Assembly (NCBI GenBank): GCA_006503475.1
Contig: RSEH01000175.1
Span: 1 to 64,000, forward strand
DNA from: Stentor roeselii
Lineage: Eukaryota > Ciliophora > Heterotrichea > Heterotrichida > Stentoridae
Direction of reading: 5' to 3'
DNA: 64,000 nt
Shown here: piece by piece, positions 33,201-39,847 of the stretch
Layout of the letters: each line of letters starts with the position of its first letter
Position numbering within the stretch: the stretch's first letter is position 1
Made by a program: the position numbers and the translations under genes
The notes under the pieces: model-generated
Told to the model about the DNA's origin: nothing
The model's database searches: none
The model's input: the letters and a program-made list of their open reading frames with translations, nothing else

Positions 33201-33359
33201 AACCTGAAAAGCTGTCAAGATCTCGACAGTTTCTCTGTTAAAGACCCAGGTTTCAATCTTTTTCGAAGACGTCCTGCGAAACATGAAACTTCAAAAAGAA
33301 GAAAAAGTTTGGAACCCTTAGGAAAAAACCTGATTTTCAATAAATTCCTGAAAATTTAA
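27297..33359 (+). CDS. Four-repeat fused cyclic-nucleotide-binding ion channel (CNGK-like)
   Basis: A 2020-residue single-exon frame made of four homologous units. Each has six membrane segments, a pore loop and a cyclic-nucleotide-binding domain (CNBDs about 361-470, 834-925, 1341-1431, 1811-1901). This is the layout of tetra-KCNG/CNGK channels known from sea-urchin sperm and some protists: a whole tetramer in one chain. S4 segments carry spaced Arg/Lys in repeats 1, 2 and 4 (for example RYLRLLKCLRVFQIHK near 153-168); repeat 3 S4 is depleted. Each phosphate-binding cassette keeps FGE/VGE and its Arg (FRTVSV, RSATV, YRTATV, PRICSV). The pores follow a YW/YF helix, but TVGYGD is replaced by GIVLSS, QSSYAD, HVTQGY and ATGNSD. 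Ion selectivity is therefore not predictable. Stop TAA. Confidence 0.9.
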   Translation: MTQAKEKFFNSLEILCSIREQSSKDAKIQNIFSPHIPELQIFKDLSNFSFKNFLFKWNLLITVSNLYNLFSSFYFLGLKKDPEGLWLEFEILFEGVFVVDMMLNFYFLRERKRGESHLLLEEISKREMGVVLMASIPFSTFYTLAQVVERESLRYLRLLKCLRVFQIHKFFTRISLVFKSKTTLLVVRGMILLFFSQHCSGMVYALVTDRRFDNDQEKYLEAFYWATETMTGIVLSSTFDDNSTVKIIAIILMTYGIVLYGIIFIRLYIYMIQLFSNRSEKSFWKRAVHTWTNHRKIPKKLQERIENFALIHFEPEIQDLFKKFPEEIPLSLSTEIGIFKFKSLVSKVKLFELSEPAFVLSVLRCFTEELFLSEDFIIRSGDQADSMYFIIKGLVEVTEKTGKNRIALMSEGEYFGEIGILMNVFRTVSVIAVEPCLLAKISKENMLKVLENYPDHRDFLFKIAKQRLKTCSSEDIQLDHDLVEDNCNSSDSDQEGELECPQYYSTSEHEQKSWVLKMLTVPESRSKKGSVLIDPLSVFFYFWVSLMGVAFTFCLIEIPFVIAFGMRTDLAYIDLVVCLVFIVDILVSYKSSHLNRYKKYVNNREEINKNYLDRNFILDVLSVVPIDWAYYSLQNENTAVYYFKTFRLLKIARVVSLFRVIQEHSKVSERMMKYLLHVYLYFVIVHVSACLLSYFSTSGNAQYVDCLYWSISIFSQSSYADINPNQSGIIVSIILSNMSKIVFVIFFIESVLFILEKNHFELEFLKRYKNIEEWMNHSLLTSSLKDSIKHYLLLKWDKLLGLEDEEVLKMFPDSLSTDLRLFLFQGITDSGLFPKDEHGALLALSRKCKIMIINEGLNVFTKGEIGLEMYFILEGTVEVLDSDLTVFKQIHQGGFFGELSIINEHPSLRSATVSAKTNLTLAVLNLMDFKDIVKTHQTFGRKVAVIAEERKKFKNFRDFEKFGENDSLDYTKNLSFSESHERTHVGTCVSSRDIETEVKHAPFVKRVRENKWNEMVYFAVWVWNVFFIPVQMGFNVEYNAALILMECLSMIFYVLVAIYYALEYQLKITSPKLSKNKNSKKVPDFLIIRIIYNILLSIPFSMIFKLSGTTDPLPLIILLCYLRISNILYIFSFFYNLKKKWISWYLSLEISKIFTVILAVSHISSCLFITISQKSGNTLKHSQKAGTDSSLYLTALYWSVNTLTHVTQGYVTSVSIQEKYFNIFYSFICFFLFIIFFGEMVSLINVSKKVLKDQMFEDFNKTSDFLKKQRIEKLSWQIDSYFDFIWETHRGLQERHVISGLPFHLQSEIFIYRYSPILLSSDILNDDGILNKELIRSLCRFMKFHYFLLGDVILRIDDMHKKFYFILSGEVKIISSLVDSVILVLGPGNYFGETSAYYNTCYRTATVVATMFTHTFVVEDEHVNIIFQVFPEWKARIAFVAEKRVKSAFQNKEIKILPDNSEIVIDHQRKLEMNWKTEFLISQTVAEAKEGAFVEKSQNVEAFHFCLIVYSCFVLPIMVMFYENPPVWMIIMELIYIFESSIFICLEVKRLNSSNLNIFENIWKIIKSKFMIIDLISTFPCNLIIVLTQIDTSSVIIQVLRQNRLISILRIRSFLTSLSISYKSLNKLVTILEETLYLLLFIHWTACLFHLLNDCGSPDTYIDSLYFTLSIVSATGNSDVHPCHSRMMILVMITGTISTLALVVMMGILSLIFTEKKETPVEIFDSICENFSFFLNKQAPKALKSRFKTFARFKSSVQHFYGEVRIKEIYKHLPENIVHKLIFEKSRCRLKKVPFLRDHYQEILFKRIALSLKAEIYLPGDYLIYKDDQGDEMYFIGIGVVNIISPDNSKIIKSLRNGDFVGEMALINNSPRICSVVANTLCLAFVLKKQDFDSILKSFPEVLETIRKYSEIRSRETTSIMKNPELKFVESRHPKQIISQLSMYSALASSFAVATQNQDKFSLITGMKNLKSCQDLDSFSVKDPGFNLFRRRPAKHETSKRRKSLEPLGKNLIFNKFLKI

Positions 33360-33399
33360 AGATTTCACAAGTTAGAATAAATTACATAAAATATCATAA

Positions 33400-33927
33400 C
33401 TAAACTCTTTTTTTCTTGTTTTTTTCAATGTAAAAAGGCTCAAAATTGATCATTTTTCGAGCTGAGTTTCCTTTAATCATATTTTTTTCACAAAATCTAA
33501 AACTCTTACAGTCTTCATAATTACCCTTTGCATTAACCGAGGCTTCCGGAGAAGAAACAAGTGACTTAGACCTAATTTCCTTTACAATATTTTTTCCTTT
33601 TTGTCCTCTGAAAAAACAGTAACTTGGCTTGTATCGTCCTGGGCTGCAAGGAACACTGTAAAAGTCTTGAGGTCCTTTTTCAGGAGTTTTAGAAAAGTTA
33701 TCTGTTAAGCTTTCACTTCGGTTTACTACAAATTCTGTCACTGAACTTCGGTTGCTTGCTAAAGGAAGAGGCATTATTGAGATCGTTTCTGATGTCGCTA
33801 CGCTGCACTTCTTTCGCTGGGCTTTTATTGGACCGGTTGAACTTAAACCGAAATCTTCTAGACATACTCGACTTGAGGGTAAGTTGTAGTCACAGCAGGG
33901 CATTAAAAGAGAATTTCTTGTTCCCAT
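33400..33927 (-). CDS. Hypothetical basic, Ser/Lys-rich protein
   Basis: A 175-residue frame starting at ATG 33927 and ending in TAG, convergent with the channel gene 40 bp away. It has no recognised domain. The sequence is rich in Ser, Lys and Asn, carries scattered Cys, and has an SPGRYKPSYCFF stretch; it looks largely disordered. Codon pattern and tight convergent spacing are like the neighbouring real genes. A markedly G/T-rich tract lies just upstream (33930-34130), similar to the one upstream of the next minus-strand gene. Confidence 0.6.
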   Translation of the reverse strand: MGTRNSLLMPCCDYNLPSSRVCLEDFGLSSTGPIKAQRKKCSVATSETISIMPLPLASNRSSVTEFVVNRSESLTDNFSKTPEKGPQDFYSVPCSPGRYKPSYCFFRGQKGKNIVKEIRSKSLVSSPEASVNAKGNYEDCKSFRFCEKNMIKGNSARKMINFEPFYIEKNKKKRV

Positions 33928-34467
33928 TTATTTGAGGCTTGATGATGAGGAAGGTTGGATTTTTAATTAAAATGTGGGGTTTTCGGGATTTTTTAGTGAT
34001 TAGGATTTTTTGGGATTGGATTTTGGAGTTGGAAGGTTTGGGAATTTGAAGTTTTTAAAAATGATTGGGAGAATTTGGGGTAGTTTAGAAGTGAGGAAGG
34101 AGGGTTTTTATTGATTTAGAGGAATTATGGATAATTTATTTGTTTTATAGAGAATCATTGTTTCTAGGAATTTTATAAACTTTAGTTTAGAGTAAATTTT
34201 ATATTTCATCTATGTGATAAGTGGCGATTGTTTTGTTTCCAGTAACCTCAACATTTCCATGATTAAATTAAAGAATATGTTTAATCTCTTGTTTAATTTA
34301 TAGTAAATCTTATATTTGTATAATATGATAACCCACTATCGTTAAAATTTTAAATGATCTAATTATTTGAATCCTTACTTAAAAAAATTATCTTTTCTAT
34401 CATATTCTCTAAAAAATTCTACTAATTTTCCATGATTGTATTAAGAAACTATATCTAATCTATCCTT
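33928..34467. other. Intergenic region with G/T-rich tract
   Basis: 33930-34130 is strongly G/T-rich on the plus strand (C/A-rich on the sense strand of the gene downstream). The rest, 34130-34467, is AT-rich. No gene is seen. Confidence 0.55.
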
Positions 34468-35718
34468 TCATTTTATAGCAAATCTGAATTTACCATTTTC
34501 TTCAGGGTCTTCAACTTTAACTCTCTGAACAGTCTTAACTTCTCCAGTAAGTGGATTGTTGATTTCATATCCTTTACTACGACTAGAAAAGAAGTCAACA
34601 TTCTTAGGAGGACTGTACATATTCACCTTATCCGGAATTTCATTCTTCTTCCTGGAGCCGAGTCCTCTTGGGTTTTGCCTTGAAACATCATAAGTATTGA
34701 CACTATCAGTAATCGGGTCATAAGTAGTGCTCCTGATAGTTGTTTTTGCAAATTTCACTGGACTCAACTTTTCATTTGCCTCGTATTTCAAAGTCGAAGT
34801 CCCTGGAAGTTCTTTTTCTTCATTTTCAGCATCGATTCCAAAGAACTTCATCGCGTTTTCTTCAATTTCCTGATTTTTAATCTCGTTTTTTTCTTTAATT
34901 TCCGGTCCTTTTGTGCTGTTTTTCCTCATTTCTTCAATCATCTGCAAGTTGTTCCAAGGGTTATTCTTCGGAGGTTCAGGGTTTTTTCCTAAATCACCAG
35001 AATTCACTTTATTACTTTCAAAAGGAGTACTTTTAACTGCATCAAAAGTGTATTTTTTTGTTGGGTCAAAAGCAGAGCCTTTCCCAGAATCAAATCCAGG
35101 ACTTTTGAAAGGATTATACCCGTTGTTCTTGACAGGTGATGAGCTTTTCAAAGGTGCAGATCCAGAGTTTTTGACTGGATCAAAATAGTTATTTTTTGCA
35201 GGGTCGAATCCTTTATCAGCGATTTGTTCCTGAATGATATATTTTAACTCATTTTTCTGCATCTGTGCCTTGATTTTTTTTTCAGCTTCTTGTTTTTCAT
35301 CGAGAGAGTTTTTTTCTTGAATTCTTTTTTCAATCAAAAAATTGAGCTGGTCTTGTTTGTTTTTGGCTGAATTAAAAACGTTGTCTTCGAAGGCCTTTGA
35401 CCGGATTTCTTGCATTTTTTCCATGTTTTTGATTTTGGTTTGGTAGTTTGCTTGGTTGTTGAACATGCTGTCCATTATTCCGTTTTCTCCGATTGGAGAA
35501 GATGACTGCTGCTTGGAAGGACCTGGCTCTGGGCTTATTGGTGAGCGAGAGTAGGTTTTCTTGTAACCACTCTCGTTCAAAGGCTGCAGTTTTCCTCGGT
35601 ATTGAGGCATTAAACGCGTGTAGTCTCCTCCTACTGCTTTTGGATACCCGGACCTGGGAACTTGACTGAAAGACTCTTTGATTGGCGACCTGGATATCGT
35701 GTTCAAGCTTGAAGTCAT
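34468..35718 (-). CDS. Hypothetical low-complexity protein with degenerate Lys/Asn/Phe repeats
   Basis: A 416-residue frame, ATG 35718, stop TGA. The N-terminal 80 residues are Ser/Pro/Tyr-rich. A charged helical stretch (about 85-165) may be a coiled coil. Then come about nine imperfect 8-12-residue units of the type FDPxK(N/S), for example GFDPAKNNYFDPVKN and AFDPTKKYTFD (about 165-250). The C-terminal part has SRQNPRG and GYEINNPLTGEV, which read like two related NP-containing motifs. It may be cytoskeletal or axonemal, but no family could be named. Confidence 0.7.
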   Translation of the reverse strand: MTSSLNTISRSPIKESFSQVPRSGYPKAVGGDYTRLMPQYRGKLQPLNESGYKKTYSRSPISPEPGPSKQQSSSPIGENGIMDSMFNNQANYQTKIKNMEKMQEIRSKAFEDNVFNSAKNKQDQLNFLIEKRIQEKNSLDEKQEAEKKIKAQMQKNELKYIIQEQIADKGFDPAKNNYFDPVKNSGSAPLKSSSPVKNNGYNPFKSPGFDSGKGSAFDPTKKYTFDAVKSTPFESNKVNSGDLGKNPEPPKNNPWNNLQMIEEMRKNSTKGPEIKEKNEIKNQEIEENAMKFFGIDAENEEKELPGTSTLKYEANEKLSPVKFAKTTIRSTTYDPITDSVNTYDVSRQNPRGLGSRKKNEIPDKVNMYSPPKNVDFFSSRSKGYEINNPLTGEVKTVQRVKVEDPEENGKFRFAIK

Positions 35719-36100
35719 TTTTATCTTGTTGGGATAATTAAGAGGGCTTTTTTAGGGGATTGGTTCAAGGGTTGGAGTTTTGGATGGTTATGATTGGAGG
35801 ATTTAGGGTTTTGGATTTTTGGGTTTAGAGATTATGGAAGTTTTATGGTTTCAATTTTGATTTTTAGGTAGGAGATGAGATTTAATTATCTTATGATTCT
35901 AGAATTTTTTTTTTGTTTCGAGTGAACTTTAGTGATCTGATACTGATGATTTAAATATTTTAAGTTATTTATTGATGTATTTATTTTATAAGAAATTATT
36001 TAAGCTATAATCACATTTTTCACTCGAAGGTCCTAATTTAAGTAGACTTAGAAAATAATGACTTAAATATGTTAAAAGTAAATTATTCTTTACTTCATGT
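35719..36100. other. Intergenic region with G/T-rich tract
   Basis: 35740-35880 is G/T-rich on the plus strand immediately upstream of the minus-strand gene ending at 34468, echoing 33930-34130. The rest is AT-rich with no gene. Confidence 0.5.
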
Positions 36101-36648
36101 TTAAATCACAGTAATTCTGCAAACTGGGCAGGTATTGTGACTAGAAATCCACTTGGTAATGCATGAACTATGAAAAGTATGCAAACAAGGAAGTGATAAA
36201 TAGTCCTGCCCGCTTGAGTCTTGACAAATCGGACAATCATTCATTAAACGGTCATTTACCAAATCTTTTCTAGTCTTCTGACGCAAGTAAAACGTGTGCA
36301 AAGAAATAATAATAGTCAAAGAGTTAAAAATCACAAAAAAGGCGTAAGTACTGTCAGTAGTGCTGAAATACTCATAAGGGTAGTTAAAGTAGAAGTAAAT
36401 ATCTCCTGATGAACTTACAATCAGCAAAATCAAAGTTATTTTCAATAAAAACATTTGTATTGCCTGATGAAAAACTAGAAGTGTTGCACTAATCAACCAT
36501 GTTGAGATGAGCCAAAAGGCGAAAGGAAATGATTGACTAAATAATTCTTACCAGTAGTATTCTGCATAAAGAACAAACTCAACAAACCAGAGCAGTAACC
36601 AGAATGTCAAAAAGTTCCTAAGTCTAAATAAATTTACGTGAGGCACAT
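36101..36648 (-). CDS. Membrane RING-H2 protein, probable E3 ubiquitin ligase
   Basis: Predicted exons 36648-36638, 36623-36552 and 36536-36101 give 172 residues. Three or four hydrophobic segments (FLTFWLLLWFVEFVL, FAFWLISTWLISATLLVF, FLLKITLILLIV, FVIFNSLTIIISL) occupy about residues 5-115. A C-terminal RING-H2 domain follows: C-P-I-C, then C-L-H-x-F-H-x-x-C, then C-P-V-C (about 130-170). It likely ubiquitinates targets at an internal membrane. The second intron is a clear 15-mer. The first, needed to reach an ATG, would be 14 nt. Without it no ATG exists in the membrane frame before an upstream TAA. Its ATG is 30 nt from the stop of the gene upstream on the same strand. Stop TAA. Confidence 0.82.
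36537..36551 (-). other. 15-nt intron of the RING-H2 gene
   Basis: Minus-strand GTAAGAATTATTTAG, between codons for YY and QSF (phase 2). The unspliced frame stops at its TAG. Confidence 0.8.
36624..36637 (-). other. Candidate 14-nt intron of the RING-H2 gene
   Basis: Minus-strand GTAAATTTATTTAG. Its removal joins ATG TGC CTC AC to the hydrophobic frame. It looks like the 15-nt intron GTAAGATTTATTTAG minus one base. Confidence 0.5.
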
Positions 36649-36678
36649 TTTCTTACGTAAGCTATTTATTCATATTAA

Positions 36679-39420
36679 TTAAACCGATGTATAAGTCTCA
36701 ATTCTCGTCCTAAGCTTAGCAAGTTTCTTTTTGTTTGAAACTAAAGCATTTATTCCTTGAATCCACTGCTTGAATGTTATGTAGTCTTTTGCTATCACTT
36801 CTATTTGTTCATGTGACTTTAAAACAATGTTAAATGGGTAAAACATTCCGCCTTTTGACTGCTGAACTGCTGGAAGAAATACTGGAACCTGTTCACCTTC
36901 TGTGAAGTCTAACTCTTCATGGCCTTGTGACTGAAGCAGGGCTAGAGTTACTTTGGATACTTTTGGATTGCAAAGTTGTTCAGTGTTGATTCTTAGGTCA
37001 AAACCGGGTTTCATCGGATGTTTCATTTCAATCTTTTCAAGAGACTTATGCAAAAAAATCTGTCTCAAAGAGAACCCACAAGACTCAGGTGGCAAGTCTG
37101 CCAACGGGTCAAACTTTCTACTTTTATCAGAAATTTTTTTATAAAGTTCAGCTCCTTCTAACAAAGGCATAATCCTTTCATAAAATGTTCTATCAACCTG
37201 ACTTGCATTTTCCAGTCTGATCCTAAAATACTTCTTATTAACAATTCGATTTCTAGGCACTTGTACCCCTCTTCCAAGTAATTTCTGTGAAAATTCCAGA
37301 TAATTCCCTTCAATGATTCCTCCTTCATCAGGAGCTTTGAATCCACTTCCCAAATATTCTTCCAAAGGACTTTTACAATTATCAATAGTTAAAGCACTAG
37401 CAACATCCCACTGATCAAGTTTCCTCAATTTCTGTTCATATTCTCCAATAAACCCGAGTTCTTTTTCAATTTCCTTGATAGCCTGTTCAAGTTCAATTTG
37501 CTGTTTACGAATAGAGACCTCTTCCTGTTCAATATTACTGATAATACTTGATATATTTGAATCAAAGTCCTTTAAATCTTTCGCAGCTCTTTCAACTCGA
37601 GCAGTGGCTTCAACGACTTTAAAGTTCATTTCATAAAGTTTCATTTCTTCAGGGTTTTTCGAGGTTTTTCTTAAATCTTGTAAAGAGCTGAGCATCTCAG
37701 CTCTTTTTCTTTCCAGTATCTTTTCAACCTCACTACTCAAGGCGAACTCTTCATTTGTGACTGAAGTAAGACTGGCCTTTAACCCTTCAGCTTCATTGCG
37801 AACCCTCTGAAGACTTTCCTTATAATTCAAAAAGTCTTCAGCGGAAACAGATTTTTCATCATTTTTCGCTGAAAACTTTTCATCCCAGGTCTGAATCGTT
37901 TCTTTCAGCATGTAAAGCTGGGCCTTTGAAGGACTAGGCACCAGGCCCAAGACTTTTAAAGACTCGCCCAGTCGAGTTTCTTCTTGTTGGAAGGAATCAA
38001 GTTGTTTTTCTAGTAAAAGTCGATCTTCAAGAAGTCCAGGTTTTGATGAAAGGGCTGAAATTATTTCATTGTTGAATTGGTCTTGTTCTGCTAGCTTCCG
38101 TGCAAGGTTTAAGTCAGAGAGGAACCCTTCTCGTTTTTCTAGAAGAGTAAGAAAGACTGTCATTAAACTTTCTAGTTTTTTGTGGTCTTTGTAGTTAATT
38201 GATGAGAATTGTGATTTGAACTCTTGCATTATGATTGAGTCTTGTACAACTTTTTCTAGGGTCGAAGAGGTGGAAAGAAGACTTGATGCTGAGTATTTCC
38301 AGGCTTTTATAGAAGCTACTCGAAGTTGGAAGATTTTTTCTGTTGTTTTAAAGGATCCTGGTTTAAGGTCACGGGAAAGGACAGGATTTGACTGGATTAT
38401 TAAAAGTTCAGAAGATTGAGCAGACCATGAAGCTCTTAACCTTGCCTCTTCTTTTTCCATTACTTTTAACTGAATTCTTAAAATTTCTTCTTCAATGTTG
38501 AACCCTTCAACTGAGCTAACTTCTAAAACGACTTTTTCAATCGGGTCTGTTTTAAAAGTCTTTACTTTTTCTTTCACTGCTTCTTCAACATTTCGAAGTT
38601 CTTCAAAACCTGGGCTTGCCAGGCACATTTTAACCATTTCATTTGAACATTGATTGATTTTCATGCGAGTTTTTTCGATTTGTTGGTCAATTGACTCGGT
38701 TTTCAGCTTGTTTAAAGCTAAACTACTGAGAACTGGGTCTTTTTGCTTCTTGAGCTTTAACATTTTTAAGATAAAGTCGTCTTCAGGCTCGTTGTATTCC
38801 AGTTCTTCTGCGAATTCGTATTCGATTAACTCGATTTGGGTCTCAAGGTTCTCTCGTTGCATGATTGTCTCGGCTTTTGCTGCTGAACGGGAAATGATGT
38901 CTTCTAAAATCATCTTTAAAGTGTTTTCCATCCTTTCTTGCTCTTGTTGAAGACTTTTTAGAGTCTCGGATAAACTGCTGTGCTTTGATGCGATTTGAGA
39001 AAGTTGGTTCTCGATTGAGTTTGAACCGTTTTCGTAGAGGGTTGGATCGATTGAGACTCCGTAGAGACGGTCGTAGTTTTCAGAGAAGACTTGATACTCC
39101 TTGTTCACTCTTTCCAGTTCTTTCTCATAAACAGCAACCTGAGTCTGGTACTTGCCTCTTAAAGCTCTACTTTTATGTGTAGACTGTTTTTTCTGTGCAA
39201 GACTCTGCAATTTCTTCTGAATAGCATTAACAGCCGCAGTCATTTCATCCTTTTTCTGCTGATTCTGCGCCTTGACACTTGTCAGTTTTTGAATCAATGT
39301 ATCCTTTTCACTGAGCTTAGAAGGAGAAGCTGGATTTTCAGGCACTGAGGCAAAAATTTGTTGTTTGATTTGATCGATCTCGATTTTGAGTGACTGAACT
39401 TTGCTCATTGGGTTCAACAT
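36679..39420 (-). CDS. Long coiled-coil protein with C-terminal PH-like domain
   Basis: A 913-residue single frame, ATG 39420, stop TAA. Residues about 1-650 are strongly helical, rich in Glu, Lys, Gln and Leu with heptad-like spacing and no long breaks. A globular segment with SRKFDPLADLPPESCGFSLRQIFLHKSLEKI follows (about 765-800). The last 90 residues resemble a PH-type fold (VFLPAVQ...FYPFNIVLKSHEQIEVIAKD...FKQWIQGINAL), suggesting a cortical or membrane-linked structural protein. Exact family not recognised. The start codon is 6 bp from that of the divergent small gene at 39427. Confidence 0.85.
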   Translation of the reverse strand: MLNPMSKVQSLKIEIDQIKQQIFASVPENPASPSKLSEKDTLIQKLTSVKAQNQQKKDEMTAAVNAIQKKLQSLAQKKQSTHKSRALRGKYQTQVAVYEKELERVNKEYQVFSENYDRLYGVSIDPTLYENGSNSIENQLSQIASKHSSLSETLKSLQQEQERMENTLKMILEDIISRSAAKAETIMQRENLETQIELIEYEFAEELEYNEPEDDFILKMLKLKKQKDPVLSSLALNKLKTESIDQQIEKTRMKINQCSNEMVKMCLASPGFEELRNVEEAVKEKVKTFKTDPIEKVVLEVSSVEGFNIEEEILRIQLKVMEKEEARLRASWSAQSSELLIIQSNPVLSRDLKPGSFKTTEKIFQLRVASIKAWKYSASSLLSTSSTLEKVVQDSIIMQEFKSQFSSINYKDHKKLESLMTVFLTLLEKREGFLSDLNLARKLAEQDQFNNEIISALSSKPGLLEDRLLLEKQLDSFQQEETRLGESLKVLGLVPSPSKAQLYMLKETIQTWDEKFSAKNDEKSVSAEDFLNYKESLQRVRNEAEGLKASLTSVTNEEFALSSEVEKILERKRAEMLSSLQDLRKTSKNPEEMKLYEMNFKVVEATARVERAAKDLKDFDSNISSIISNIEQEEVSIRKQQIELEQAIKEIEKELGFIGEYEQKLRKLDQWDVASALTIDNCKSPLEEYLGSGFKAPDEGGIIEGNYLEFSQKLLGRGVQVPRNRIVNKKYFRIRLENASQVDRTFYERIMPLLEGAELYKKISDKSRKFDPLADLPPESCGFSLRQIFLHKSLEKIEMKHPMKPGFDLRINTEQLCNPKVSKVTLALLQSQGHEELDFTEGEQVPVFLPAVQQSKGGMFYPFNIVLKSHEQIEVIAKDYITFKQWIQGINALVSNKKKLAKLRTRIETYTSV

Positions 39421-39426
39421 TATTAT
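39421..39426. promoter_or_regulatory. 6-bp divergent spacer between start codons
   Basis: The ATGs at 39420 (minus) and 39427 (plus) are separated by six A/T bases (TATTAT). If both genes are real, their promoters overlap the opposite coding sequences. Confidence 0.55.
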
Positions 39427-39702
39427 ATGAAAGTCAAGGTGTTTTCTTTAAGTAGGACAGAGAGAAAGGCAGGCCCAGTAAAGGAATTTGAGTATTCTAA
39501 AGAAAATTTTAAAAGATTGGCTAAAGAACTCAGCAGAAGTGAGTGCTTTGTTTATATTGACCTTAGTGGAGACTTGAGAATTATTGAAAGTTTTGAAGAG
39601 GTAGAGAAAATCGTTCGTGAATTAAGGAGTGTGGGACAGCAAAGTCTCGTTCTTATGAAGGAGGATTTGGAAAAGTTTACTTTTTACTCGAATTCTTATT
39701 GA
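39427..39702 (+). CDS. Small hypothetical protein, 91 residues
   Basis: Starts MKVKVFSLSRTERKAG and ends in TGA. The mix of charged and hydrophobic residues and alternation (ECFVYIDLSGDLRII, SLVLMKEDLEKF) suggests a small alpha/beta domain. It is not recognised. The TGA stop is one of only two in the window; a TAG follows four codons later. It is coding-like in composition, although its ATG almost touches that of the divergent coiled-coil gene. Confidence 0.6.
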   Translation: MKVKVFSLSRTERKAGPVKEFEYSKENFKRLAKELSRSECFVYIDLSGDLRIIESFEEVEKIVRELRSVGQQSLVLMKEDLEKFTFYSNSY

Positions 39703-39847
39703 AAATTGCAGCCTTAGATTAAATTAACTGGATTTACTAATGATTAAGTAAGTAATAGGGTTGGAATGCAAGTCTTAACACATCCACCTCTTAATACCTA
39801 GCACCCAAATAATAAATTCCCCACCAGCCTTCAACATATTTATAATA

